Of a stretch of 54,802 bases of DNA, positions 45,724 through 53,620 are shown piece after piece. This DNA is from Streptomyces mangrovisoli. GTDB lineage: Bacteria; Actinomycetota; Actinomycetes; Streptomycetales; Streptomycetaceae. Where the stretch lies: positions 1 to 54,802 of the forward strand of contig NZ_LAVA02000088.1 of NCBI RefSeq assembly GCF_000974985.2, given 5' to 3'. Every line of letters starts with the position of its first letter. The first letter of the stretch is position 1. Under the pieces are notes generated by a model, which was not told where the DNA came from, did no database searches, and worked only from the letters and a program-made list of their open reading frames with translations. A program made the translations under genes and the position numbers.

Positions 45724-46488
45724 TCAAGGCCGTACGAGCAGCTGGAACTCGAAGGAGTAGCGCGTCGGGCGGTAGGTGTGGTCGCCGTGCTCCACCGCGC
45801 GGCCGGTGTCGTCGAACGTCGTGCGCCGCATGGTCAGCAGCGGGGCGCCCTCGGTCTCGCCGAGCCGCTCGGCCTCGGCCGGGCCGGCCCCGCGGGCGCC
45901 GATGGACTGGCGGGCGCTGTGCAGGGTGATTCCGGCGGCGCGCATCATGCGGTAGAGGCCAGTGGACTCCAGTTGCGCGGTGTCCAGGTCGAGCAGACCG
46001 GGCGGCAGATGGTTGCAGAGATACGCCATCGGTTCGCCGTGGGCGAGCCGCAGCCGCTCGATCCGGTGCACCTCGCCGCCCTCCGGCACGCCGAGCGCGG
46101 CGGCGACCTCCGCGGAGGCGGCGACCGCGGTGTTGACGAGGACCTTGGTGGCGGGGCGCTGGCCGGCCGCCTCCAGGTCGTCGTAGAGGCTGCTGAGCTC
46201 CAGGGGGCGCTTGACCTGGCTGTGCACGACCTGGGTGCCGACGCCGCGGCGGCGCACCAGGAGGCCCTTGTCCACCAGTGACTGGATCGCCTGGCGGACG
46301 GTCGGGCGGGACAGGCCGAGGCGGGCGGCCAGCTCGATCTCGTTGCCGAGCAGACTGCCCGGGGTGAGCGCACCGTGTTCGATCGCGGCCTCGAGCTGCT
46401 GCGACAGCTGGAAGTACAGCGGCACCGGCGAGCTGCGGTCCACGCTGAGATCGAGCTGCACGACCGGGTCCACTTCTGGTTTCACCAC
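45724..46488 (-). CDS. GntR/HutC family regulator with UTRA domain
   Basis: A 254-aa transcription factor. The N-terminal winged helix (about 22-90, YFQLSQQLEAAIEHGALTPG, NEIELAARLGLSRPTVRQAI) is GntR-type, followed by a UTRA effector-binding domain (about 100-245, RIERLRLAHGEPMAYLCNHL, RMMRAAGITLHSARQSIGAR). HutC/UTRA regulators sense sugars, phosphosugars or histidine-pathway intermediates. The nearby inositol-dehydrogenase-like gene and ROK kinase suggest a sugar or cyclitol. GTG 46488 follows TACGCT by 6 nt with no ribosome-binding site, consistent with leaderless expression. Confidence 0.9.
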   Translation of the reverse strand: MVKPEVDPVVQLDLSVDRSSPVPLYFQLSQQLEAAIEHGALTPGSLLGNEIELAARLGLSRPTVRQAIQSLVDKGLLVRRRGVGTQVVHSQVKRPLELSSLYDDLEAAGQRPATKVLVNTAVAASAEVAAALGVPEGGEVHRIERLRLAHGEPMAYLCNHLPPGLLDLDTAQLESTGLYRMMRAAGITLHSARQSIGARGAGPAEAERLGETEGAPLLTMRRTTFDDTGRAVEHGDHTYRPTRYSFEFQLLVRP

Positions 46489-46537
46489 GGGCCGAGCGTA
46501 GCCCCGTGGCCGGTTGACGGGAAGTTGTGTAGTTCGA

Positions 46538-46560
46538 TTGTCCGGACATACGCATTGACA
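46538..46560. promoter_or_regulatory. Palindrome TGTCCGGACA with adjacent -35 TTGACA
   Basis: The perfect 10-bp palindrome TGTCCGGACA lies at 46539-46548, and TTGACA at 46555-46560 is a strong -35-like hexamer for the dehydrogenase (ATG 46591). Overlap of the operator-like sequence with the promoter suggests GntR control. Confidence 0.5.
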
Positions 46561-46590
46561 GGGCGTGTCCTCGGACCTCACTTTGTCTTC

Positions 46591-47628
46591 ATGCGCATCG
46601 GGGTCATCGGTACGGGCCGCATCGGCACCATTCATGCGAACACACTGAGCCGTCACCGGGACGTGGGTTCGCTGATTCTCACGGACGCGGACCAGGGACG
46701 CGCCCAGGAACTCGCCCACCGTCTCGGGGAGACGGCGGCACCCAGTGTCGAGGAGATCTTCGCCTGGGGGGTGGACGCCGTGGTGATCACCACGGCGACG
46801 TCGGCGCACGCGGAACTGATCGGCCGGGCCGCGCGGTCGGGGCTGCCGGTCTTCTGCGAGAAGCCCATCGCGCTGGACCTGCCGGGCACGTTGCAGGCTC
46901 TTGCCGAGGTCGAGAGCGCGGGAACGATCCTTCAGATGGGGTTCCAGCGGCGCTTCGACGTGGGTCACATGGGCGCCCGGGAGGCCGTGCGGGCCGGGCG
47001 GCTCGGCCGGCTGCACACGGTCCGGGCGACGACCTCCGACCAGTCGCCGCCGACGCGCGCGTGGCTGACACTGTCCGGCGGGCTGTTCCGGGACTCGCTG
47101 ATCCACGACTTCGACGCGGTGCGCTGGATCACCGGCCGCGAGATCGTCGACGTGTACGCCACCGGGTCGGACGCGGGGCCGCTGATGTTCCGCGACGCGG
47201 GCGACGTCGACACCGGCGCGGCCGTCCTCACCCTCGACGACGGCACGATCGCGACCGCGACCGCGACCCGGTTGAACGGCGCCGGGTACGACGTCCGCAT
47301 GGAACTCGCGGGCGAGCTGGACCAGATCGTGGTCGGCCTCGACGACCGCACGCCGATCGCCTCCACCGAGCCGGCCGGGCCGCCCGCCGCGGACAAGCCC
47401 TGGACCGGCTTCCTGGAGCGGTTCGCCCCGGCCTACGAGGCCGAGATGGCGGCCTTCGTCGAGGTGGTCTGCGGTGAGCGGGCCAACCCGTGCGACGGCC
47501 GCGAGGCGCTCCAGGCCCTGCGGGTCGCCGAGGCCTGCGAGATGTCCCGCCGGGAACGCAGGGCGATCGCCCTGGCGGAGGTCCCGGGGGCCGCGGTGCC
47601 GGGGGCGGGGGTCTGGGCGTTCGGGTGA
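46591..47628 (+). CDS. Gfo/Idh/MocA oxidoreductase (inositol 2-dehydrogenase-like)
   Basis: A 345-aa NAD(P)-dependent dehydrogenase. The Rossmann fingerprint is GVIGTGRIG (residues 4-12), followed by the EKP motif (90-92, FCEKPIALD) and the DSLIHDFDAVRWI stretch (168-180) bearing the expected catalytic Asp/His residues. Family members oxidise myo-inositol, scyllo-inositol or sugars. The divergent GntR/UTRA regulator and the shared operator suggest induction by a cyclitol or sugar. The start is ATG 46591, 30 nt after the TTGACA, so the transcript may be leaderless. Confidence 0.9.
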   Translation: MRIGVIGTGRIGTIHANTLSRHRDVGSLILTDADQGRAQELAHRLGETAAPSVEEIFAWGVDAVVITTATSAHAELIGRAARSGLPVFCEKPIALDLPGTLQALAEVESAGTILQMGFQRRFDVGHMGAREAVRAGRLGRLHTVRATTSDQSPPTRAWLTLSGGLFRDSLIHDFDAVRWITGREIVDVYATGSDAGPLMFRDAGDVDTGAAVLTLDDGTIATATATRLNGAGYDVRMELAGELDQIVVGLDDRTPIASTEPAGPPAADKPWTGFLERFAPAYEAEMAAFVEVVCGERANPCDGREALQALRVAEACEMSRRERRAIALAEVPGAAVPGAGVWAFG

Positions 47629-47729
47629 TGCCGGGCTCTGGCCCCACCTCATGGCGGGGCCACTTCGTCGACCCGGCCGGCTCGGGCCACCGCTCCCCGC
47701 TCCCCGCTCCCCGCTCCCCGCCGTGAGGG
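47629..47729. repeat. Convergent intergenic region with hairpin and GCTCCCC repeats
   Basis: This 101-bp gap contains an imperfect hairpin (TGGCCCC, 47639-47645, with GGGGCCA, 47656-47662) that could terminate both convergent genes. Four GCTCCCC heptamers follow near 47692-47719. Confidence 0.5.
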
Positions 47730-48914
47730 CTACCACCGCACCGGCAACGCCCGCAGGCCCCGCATCAGCATTCCGGGGAGCCATGCGCCGGGCGGGCCGT
47801 CGAGGGCGAGGTCCGGGGCGCGGTGCAGCAGGGCGCCGATCGCCGTACGGGCCTCCAGGCGGGCGAGCGGCGCGCCGAGGCAGAAGTGGAGGCCGTGGCC
47901 GAAGGCGAGGTGGCCGCGGGGGTCGCGGTGGACGTCGAAGCGGTCGGGGTCCGGGAAACGGGCCGCGTCCCGGTCGGCCGCGGCGAGCCCGATCATCACC
48001 ATCTCGCCCTGCCCGATCTTGGTGCCCGCTATCTCCAGCGGCTCGGCGGCGAAGCGGAAGGTCGCGTTCTCCACCGGGCCCTCGTGGCGCAGCGTCTCCT
48101 CCACCGCCGGGCCGAGCAGCCGCGGATCGGCCCGCACCGCGGCGAGCTGGTCCGGGTGGGACAGCAGGTCGTGGACGCCGTTGGTGATCAGGTTGACCGT
48201 GGTCTCGTGGCCCGCGATCAGCAACAGGAAGGCCATGCCGCGCAGCTCCTCCGCGGAGAGCCGGTCGCCGTCCTGCGTCGTGGTGCGGATCAGATCGCTG
48301 AGCAGGTCGTCGCGCGGCCCGGAGCACCGCTTGTCCTCGATCAGCTCGCTCAGATACTCCGCGAGCCGGGTGAAGGCCTCCGTCGCGTTCTGCGCGCTGG
48401 TCGGCGCCACCACCTCCGTGGACAGCGTGCGGAACTCGGCGCGGTCGAACTCGGGGACCCCGAGCAGCTCGCAGATCACGGTGATCGGCAGCGGGTAGGC
48501 GAACTCCTCCACGAGGTCGCCCCGGCCGCGCGGCAGCATGGCGTCGAGGAGGTCGTCCGTGATGCGCTCGATCCGCGGCCGCAGCGCCTCCACCCGGCGC
48601 ATGGTGAACTCGCGCGCCACCAGCGCGCGCAGCCGGGTGTGCTCGGGCGGGTCGGACAGCAGCATGTGGCGGCCGAGCAGCTCGTCGTCGCGCGAGAGCA
48701 CGCCGAGCTTGCGGGTGTCCTTGGCGAGCCGCGGGTCGGTGAGCGCGGCGCGCGCCTCCTCGTACCCCACGACCAGCCAGGTCTCGCCGAGCTGGTCGAC
48801 GTCGGCCAGCCGGACGCGGTGCACCGGTCCGAGGCGCCGCAGCCGGGCGTACACCGGATGCGGGTCGTTGCGTAACGCGTCGCCGAACTCGGCGAGGTCG
48901 ATCACGTCGGTCAT
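47730..48914 (-). CDS. Cytochrome P450 (CYP107-like)
   Basis: A 394-aa P450. The I-helix oxygen-binding motif is AGHETT (IAGHETTVNLI), the ExxR is EETLR, and the heme-ligand loop is FGHGLHFCLGAPLARLE with Cys345. Length and motifs fit a soluble class I bacterial P450 that needs a ferredoxin and reductase; neither is encoded nearby, so electron partners are elsewhere. The start is ATG 48914, with AGGGACAG just upstream, preferred over a GTG seven codons earlier. Substrate unknown; this is not in a recognisable biosynthetic gene cluster. Confidence 0.93.
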   Translation of the reverse strand: MTDVIDLAEFGDALRNDPHPVYARLRRLGPVHRVRLADVDQLGETWLVVGYEEARAALTDPRLAKDTRKLGVLSRDDELLGRHMLLSDPPEHTRLRALVAREFTMRRVEALRPRIERITDDLLDAMLPRGRGDLVEEFAYPLPITVICELLGVPEFDRAEFRTLSTEVVAPTSAQNATEAFTRLAEYLSELIEDKRCSGPRDDLLSDLIRTTTQDGDRLSAEELRGMAFLLLIAGHETTVNLITNGVHDLLSHPDQLAAVRADPRLLGPAVEETLRHEGPVENATFRFAAEPLEIAGTKIGQGEMVMIGLAAADRDAARFPDPDRFDVHRDPRGHLAFGHGLHFCLGAPLARLEARTAIGALLHRAPDLALDGPPGAWLPGMLMRGLRALPVRW

Positions 48915-49037
48915 CTGTCCCTGCCCCCTGGTCACGATGCCTGCACGGTCCTGAAAACCGCCCGGTCCCGCTGCCGGCCCGGTCCCGATGCGTCCCCGGT
49001 CCCGGACGTTCTCCTCTGCAACGAGCCGCGCACGGGA

Positions 49038-49844
49038 TCAGTGCCCGCTCTCGTCCTCCAGAAGTCCCGCGTCGTACGTCAGCAGCGCTATCTGGACACG
49101 GTTGCCCAGGTCCAGCTTGGCGAGGACGCGGGAGACATGGGTCTTGACGCCGGCCACGCTCAGGTAGACCTCCGCCGCGATCTCGGCGTTGGTGAGGCCC
49201 CGGCCGACACGGACGGCGACCTCGCGTTCGCAGTCGCTCAGGACGGACAGCCGCTCACGGGCGCGGGAGCGGCGCGTGTCGGCCGCGCCGTCCGCGACGT
49301 GCGCCATCAGCCGGCGGGTGACCGCGGGCGACAGCACCGGGTCCCCGGCCGCGACCCGGCGCACGGCGTCGAGGATCTCGGCCGGCGGGGTGTCCTTGAG
49401 CACGAACCCGGCGGCGCCCACGCGCAGCGCCCGCAGCACCTGCTCGTCGGCGTGGAAGGTGGTCAGCACCACGACCTGCGGGGCGTCCGGGCGGGCTCGG
49501 AGCCGCTCGGTGGCGGTCAGGCCGTCCGTACCGGGCATCCGGATGTCCATCAGGACGACGTCCGGCCGGGTGCGGTCGACCAGCTCCGGCACCTCCGCGC
49601 CGTCGCCCGCCTCGCCGACGATCTCGACGTCCCCCGCGCCGCCCAGCATCAGGGACAGCCCGGCCCGCACCAGTGGGTCGTCGTCGACGAGCAGCAGTCT
49701 GATCTCGGATCGGGACTCGGATCCGCTCTCGGATCGCGACTCGGATACGGCCGCGGATCGGGACTCGGATCCGCTCTCGGATCGGGACTCGGATCCGCTC
49801 TCGGATCGGGACTCGGATCCGCTCTCGGGTCGGGTGTCGGCCAT
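49038..49844 (-). CDS. NarL/LuxR-family response regulator with repetitive N-terminus
   Basis: A 268-aa two-component response regulator. The receiver (about 48-165) has Asp54/Asp55, phosphoacceptor Asp100 (VVLMDIRMPGTDG), Thr128 (VVVLTTFHA) and Lys150 (GFVLKDTPP). The LuxR helix-turn-helix is at about 200-258 (SDCEREVAVRVGRGLTNAEI, VKTHVSRVLAKLDLGNRVQI). The first ~46 residues, which most family members lack, are Ser/Glu/Arg octads (SESGSESR) from a 24-bp minisatellite. No in-frame start lies between the repeat and the receiver, so the extension is probably translated. It is 146 nt downstream of its histidine kinase. Confidence 0.88.
   Translation of the reverse strand: MADTRPESGSESRSESGSESRSESGSESRSAAVSESRSESGSESRSEIRLLLVDDDPLVRAGLSLMLGGAGDVEIVGEAGDGAEVPELVDRTRPDVVLMDIRMPGTDGLTATERLRARPDAPQVVVLTTFHADEQVLRALRVGAAGFVLKDTPPAEILDAVRRVAAGDPVLSPAVTRRLMAHVADGAADTRRSRARERLSVLSDCEREVAVRVGRGLTNAEIAAEVYLSVAGVKTHVSRVLAKLDLGNRVQIALLTYDAGLLEDESGH
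49704..49841 (-). repeat. 24-bp coding minisatellite in the response regulator (six units)
   Basis: CTCGGATCGGGACTCGGATC-type units start at 49704, 49728, 49752 (variant), 49776, 49800 and 49824 and encode SGSESRSE-like octapeptides in frame. Confidence 0.85.
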
Positions 49845-49990
49845 GGGCCTACGAAACCACGCCGGCCCGGAGCGGCGGAGGCGACCGCCGCGATCAGCGC
49901 CCCCGCCCGGGCCCGCGCCCCTGGCCGCGGCCACCCCGATCAGCGCCCCCGTCCGCGCCCCCGACCCGCCCCCGCCCTCGCCCACCGCGC
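49845..49990. repeat. Gap between kinase and response regulator with 14-bp repeat
   Basis: The 146-bp spacer contains two copies of GATCAGCGCCCCCG (49892-49905 and 49938-49951, offset 46 nt). No gene or terminator is apparent. The kinase and regulator may still share a transcript. Confidence 0.4.
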
Positions 49991-51250
49991 TCACCCCCAC
50001 GGCAGCCGTCCCCGGACTTCGTACCCCCCGTCCGCCGTCGGACCGTGGTCGAGCCGGCCGCCGGCCAGGTGGGCGCGCTCGGTCAGGCCGATCAGGCCTT
50101 GGCCGGAACCGGGCACGGGCGGGACCTCGCCCTCGGGGGCCGGGTTGCGGACCGCGATGTCCAGACCGGAGCCGGATGCTCCGCTCACCGTGACCGTGAC
50201 CTCCGTGCCCGGGGCGTGCTTGCGGGCGTTGGTCAGGGCCTCCTGGGCGATGCGGTAGGCGGTGCGGCCGACGGAGGCGGGGACCGCGGCGGCGTCGGCG
50301 ACCCGGCTGTCCAGGGTGACCTTCATGCCGGCCTCGCGGGACTCGGCGACCAGCGCGTCCAGCGCGCCGAGCGTGGGCTGCGGGCGGCCCGCCTCGTCGC
50401 CCTCGCCCGCGCGCAGGACGCCGATGATCTCCCTCAGGTCCTGGAGGGCCTCGTGCGCGCTCTCCCGGATGACACCGGCGGCGCGCTCGATCTCCTCGCG
50501 GGGCGCGTCCGGCCGGAACTCCAGGGCCCCGGCGTGCACGCTGAGCAGGGTCAGCCGGTGCGCCAGCACGTCGTGCATCTCGCGGGCGATGGCCTCCCGC
50601 GCGAGCCGCTGCGCCCGCTCGGCCCGCAGCAGCGCCTCCGTCTCGGCGCGCCGGGCCCGGTCGCGCAGGCTGAGCATGAGCTGCCGCTTGGACCGGACGA
50701 ACATGCCCCAGCCGATGGCCGAGAGCGTGAACAGCTCCGTGAACAGCACGGCGCCCAGGTACGGCAGGTCGGGGTCGGGGCGCAGCCAGAAGAAGACGGG
50801 GATCAGCGCGAGCGAGCAGCCGCCGATCCAGGCGACGTACCGGAAGGGCCGGTGCACGGCGAGCGTGAAGAGCGCGATCAGGCTCGCGCCGCCCGCGGTG
50901 GTCGAGACGAGGCCGACCGGGAGCAGCGCGACGGCGAGCTGGACCGGCCGGCTGCGGCGCAGCCACAGCGCGAGGCAGGCGAGCCCGCCGAGGGCCTGGT
51001 CGGCGACGGCGAGGGCGTGCGGCACGCGCGGTTCCCGCGCCAGCGAGTCGGCGGCGAGCAGGCCCGCCACGACGGCCAGCGCGAAGCAGGAGAAGTCGAC
51101 GACCCAGTCGCGGGCGGTGCGCCGGGGGCGCCCGCCGGGTCCGGCTCCGCCGTCCGCCCCGGCGTCGAGCTCGGCCACCACCGCGGACGGCAGCAGCCAC
51201 CGCCGGTGCGGGAAGACCGGTGGGATCCGTGCCGTGTCGTGGTCACTCAC
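49991..51250 (-). CDS. Two-component sensor histidine kinase (NarL-partner type)
   Basis: A 419-aa membrane sensor. After a variable N-terminus it has about four to five hydrophobic segments (roughly 50-180), then the dimerisation/phosphoacceptor helix with His226 (AIAREMHDVLAHRLTLLSVH, HisKA_3) and a GHKL ATPase domain (AYRIAQEALTNARKHAPGTE; GSGQGLIGLTERAHLAGGRL). This is the DesK/NarX-like class that pairs with LuxR-type regulators. No extracellular sensor domain is evident, so the signal may be sensed in the membrane. GTG 51250 has TAGATT 8 nt upstream and no ribosome-binding site. Confidence 0.9.
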   Translation of the reverse strand: MSDHDTARIPPVFPHRRWLLPSAVVAELDAGADGGAGPGGRPRRTARDWVVDFSCFALAVVAGLLAADSLAREPRVPHALAVADQALGGLACLALWLRRSRPVQLAVALLPVGLVSTTAGGASLIALFTLAVHRPFRYVAWIGGCSLALIPVFFWLRPDPDLPYLGAVLFTELFTLSAIGWGMFVRSKRQLMLSLRDRARRAETEALLRAERAQRLAREAIAREMHDVLAHRLTLLSVHAGALEFRPDAPREEIERAAGVIRESAHEALQDLREIIGVLRAGEGDEAGRPQPTLGALDALVAESREAGMKVTLDSRVADAAAVPASVGRTAYRIAQEALTNARKHAPGTEVTVTVSGASGSGLDIAVRNPAPEGEVPPVPGSGQGLIGLTERAHLAGGRLDHGPTADGGYEVRGRLPWG

Positions 51251-51394
51251 AGTCGACAAATCTATGCGGCGGACGTCGTCGGCACCTCCCTCCGGAGCGG
51301 ACCGGCGACCGAGGAGGCGCCCCCGGCGACGAAAGTCGCACCGCCCGCGACTTCGGTCGCGGCGCGGGCGACGTCGCTCGCGCCGCACGCGGAC

Positions 51395-51441
51395 ACGACT
51401 CGCCCCGCGGACGGTGTGGGGGTGTCCGCGGGGCGAGTCGT
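51395..51441 (-). terminator. Perfect 18-bp stem-loop after the RNase gene
   Basis: ACGACTCGCCCCGCGGAC (51395-51412) and its exact complement (51424-51441) form an 18-bp stem with an 11-nt loop, 40 nt after the RNase stop. It is a strong terminator candidate. Confidence 0.75.
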
Positions 51442-51481
51442 TCCGGAGGTGCGCTCGAAGGACGTCCTCGGCGGCGTGGGA

Positions 51482-51877
51482 TCAGCAGCCGAAGTCGATC
51501 AGGTCGAACGTGACGTAGTGGTCCGCCGTGTAGTAGTCCTCCTCGTACTCCTCACCGGTGACGATGCGGCGGGCGCCGCGGGTGGAGGAGCCGGGGGTCT
51601 TGACCGTGTACTCGTGGTAGTACCCGGTGGACTGCTTCGGCAGGACGCCCTCGCGGTTCTGGAAGACCTCGCCGTCCTCCGAGTACGGGAACGGGCCTCC
51701 CGACGCGATCAGATCGAGGGTGTCGTACGCCTGGGTCGGCAGGTCGCTGTAACAGATGCTGCCCACCGAGCTCACGGCCGCGTTCGCCGTGGTGACCGTG
51801 ACGGTGCCGCCGACCACGAGGGCCGAGAGGAGCGCGGCGGCCGCGCCGATGCGGGAGATACGTGGGGGGAATCTCAT
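51482..51877 (-). CDS. Secreted guanyl-specific ribonuclease (RNase Sa-like)
   Basis: A 131-aa exported RNase of the barnase/RNase Sa family, which cleaves RNA after guanosine. A signal peptide (about residues 1-33, ending TANA) precedes the mature domain. Conserved residues align with RNase Sa: Glu76 (VFQNREGVLP, general base), Arg100/Arg104 (TRGARR), His120 (TADHYVTF, general acid), Cys42 and C-terminal Cys131 for the disulfide. The ATG at 51877 has AGGG close upstream. No barstar-like inhibitor gene is adjacent, but an extracellular enzyme does not strictly need one. Confidence 0.92.
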   Translation of the reverse strand: MRFPPRISRIGAAAALLSALVVGGTVTVTTANAAVSSVGSICYSDLPTQAYDTLDLIASGGPFPYSEDGEVFQNREGVLPKQSTGYYHEYTVKTPGSSTRGARRIVTGEEYEEDYYTADHYVTFDLIDFGC

Positions 51878-51998
51878 GGCCCTATGATGACGCGCGTAGA
51901 CGATGGCATGTCAATGACAAAACGAGCGCTTTTTCCGTCCCGCCCGATGAGTTCTCGGGAAGTTAACCTGCGGTCGGCTCCGGGGCCGGTCCGCCTTC

Positions 51999-52625
51999 CT
52001 ACGACGCGTCCGGCGCCGAGTAGTCCCCGTACTCCGGGCGCCCCGCGCGGTCGTACGACTGGATGGAGACGCCCGCCGAGGTGATCCGTCCGCCGGTGTG
52101 CCGGAACGCCATCGGGGCCGTGCCCTCCGGGAACAGCCGCAGCCCGGTGCCGAGCACCACCGGGAAGGTGATCAGGTGCACCGTGTCCACCAGGCCCAGC
52201 TCCAGCAGGGAGCGGAGCAGGGCTCCGCTGCCGTGCAGCTGGAGCTCGCCGTCCGTGCGCTCCTTGACCGCGGCGACCTCCTTGGCCAGGTCGCCGCCGA
52301 GCACGGTGGTGCCGTTCCAGGCGGGGTCGGTCAGGGTGGACGAGGGGACGTACTTGGGGAGCGCGTTGAGCGGTCCGGCGATCGGGTCGGCGGGGTCGGT
52401 CATCCCCGGCCAGTACCCGGCGAAGATGTCATAGGTGCGGCGGCCGAGCAGGAAGGCGCCGGCCCGGCGGAACACCTCGCCGACGAAGCGCCCGAAGTCC
52501 TCGTCGCCGTAGGTGAAGCTCCAGCCGCCGTGGGTGAACCCGCCCCGGGTGTCCTCCTGCGGGCCGCCGGGGGCCTGGTACACGCCGTCGAGGGTGACGA
52601 AGATCGTGGAGGTGAGCTTGCCCAT
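51999..52625 (-). CDS. RibD-C/dihydrofolate-reductase-fold protein
   Basis: A 208-aa protein of the DHFR/RibD C-terminal domain family (MGKLTSTIFVTLDGVYQAPG, FLLGRRTYDIFAGYWP, LQLHGSGALLRSLLELGLVD, LITFPVVLGTGLRLF). The family binds NADPH and includes riboflavin-pathway reductases and many dihydrofolate-reductase-like proteins of unknown substrate. There is no rib operon nearby. GAGG lies 8 nt before the ATG at 52625; the longer in-frame start 21 codons upstream is not supported. Confidence 0.88.
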   Translation of the reverse strand: MGKLTSTIFVTLDGVYQAPGGPQEDTRGGFTHGGWSFTYGDEDFGRFVGEVFRRAGAFLLGRRTYDIFAGYWPGMTDPADPIAGPLNALPKYVPSSTLTDPAWNGTTVLGGDLAKEVAAVKERTDGELQLHGSGALLRSLLELGLVDTVHLITFPVVLGTGLRLFPEGTAPMAFRHTGGRITSAGVSIQSYDRAGRPEYGDYSAPDAS

Positions 52626-52746
52626 GGCGGTGCCTCGTCTCGGGAAGGGGTCTACTGCCATCAGCTCAGACCCCGTCGGCACCCGCAACTCATCGGTCCG
52701 CCGGGCGGCGCGGCGGTGGTGCGCGGGGGCGGCCCGGGGGCCGGCG

Positions 52747-53553
52747 TCACCCCGCGTGCGTGGAGAACAGCCCGCCCGTCGGGCCCTGCTTGTCGCCGCC
52801 CTGGGCCTTCCGCAGGGCGTTGGCGAGGCTCTCGATGGTGAGCGACTGGAGGATCACCCGTCCGTTGCCCTCCAGGGTGGCCAGGGAGAGGCCCTCGCCG
52901 CCGAACACGGCGTTCATCAGGCCCTGCCGGTTGAGGCCGCCGACGCGCTGGACGCCGTACTGGATGCCCTCCTCGAAGGCGACCACGCAGCCCGTGTCGA
53001 CCTCTATGCGACCGCCGAAGTCGGCCGGGTTGAGGTCGATGAAGTTGCCCGCGCCGGCGATGATCACCGTGCCGTACCCGGTGAACTTCTCCAGGATGAA
53101 GCCCTCGCCGCCGCTCATGCCGGTGCGGCCGCCCTGGAACGCGATGCCGAACTCGACCGAGGACTCGGCCGCGACGAAGGCGTCCTTCTCGGCGAACCAC
53201 GCGCGCGTGCCGTTCAGTTCCAGCGCGCGCATCTCGCCCGGGAGCACCCCCGCGAAGCCGACCGTGCCCTGGCCGCCCTGGGCCGAGAAGTACTGGAACG
53301 CCGCCGACTCTCCCGCGAGCATGCGCTGACCGACCTGCATGGCGGTGCCCATGGCCTGGCGCAGCATTCCGCCGACGCCGCTGCCCTGCGGCTGCCCGCC
53401 GTTGCCCGAGGGGCTGCTCAGCCGGGTCTCCATGGTCACGTTCGTCGTCTTGAACAGGAACTTGCCCGCCTCGCAGTACACGCTCTGGCCGGGGTTCAGG
53501 TTGACGACCGCCATCTGCATGGCGTTGCCGACGATCTCTTGCTGAAGGGTCAC
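52747..53553 (-). CDS. AIM24 family protein (TIGR00266-like)
   Basis: A 268-aa beta-rich protein of the AIM24/TIGR00266 family. Characteristic segments are LNPGQSVYCEAGKFLF, ESAAFQYFSAQGGQGTVGFA, GEGFILEKFTGYGTVIIAGA and DTGCVVAFEEGIQYGVQRVG. Function is unknown in bacteria, and the family is usually small and soluble. The GTG start at 53553 lacks a strong ribosome-binding site, so leaderless expression is possible. It lies directly downstream of allantoicase on the same strand but is separated by a hairpin. Confidence 0.9.
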   Translation of the reverse strand: MTLQQEIVGNAMQMAVVNLNPGQSVYCEAGKFLFKTTNVTMETRLSSPSGNGGQPQGSGVGGMLRQAMGTAMQVGQRMLAGESAAFQYFSAQGGQGTVGFAGVLPGEMRALELNGTRAWFAEKDAFVAAESSVEFGIAFQGGRTGMSGGEGFILEKFTGYGTVIIAGAGNFIDLNPADFGGRIEVDTGCVVAFEEGIQYGVQRVGGLNRQGLMNAVFGGEGLSLATLEGNGRVILQSLTIESLANALRKAQGGDKQGPTGGLFSTHAG

Positions 53554-53572
53554 GGCAGGGGAACGCGGGAAA

Positions 53573-53594
53573 CCGGCCGGAGAGTTCCGGCCGG
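53573..53594 (-). terminator. 9-bp terminator hairpin after allantoicase
   Basis: CCGGCCGGA-GAGT-TCCGGCCGG is a perfect 9-bp stem, 27 nt after the allantoicase stop and 20 nt before the AIM24 gene start. Confidence 0.65.
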
Positions 53595-53620
53595 ACCGCC
53601 CCGATCGTGTGATTCCCGGC

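Noticed and set aside
47730..48914. Secondary-metabolite gene cluster around the P450
   Set aside because: No PKS, NRPS, terpene synthase or tailoring genes nearby, and no ferredoxin; it is a lone P450.
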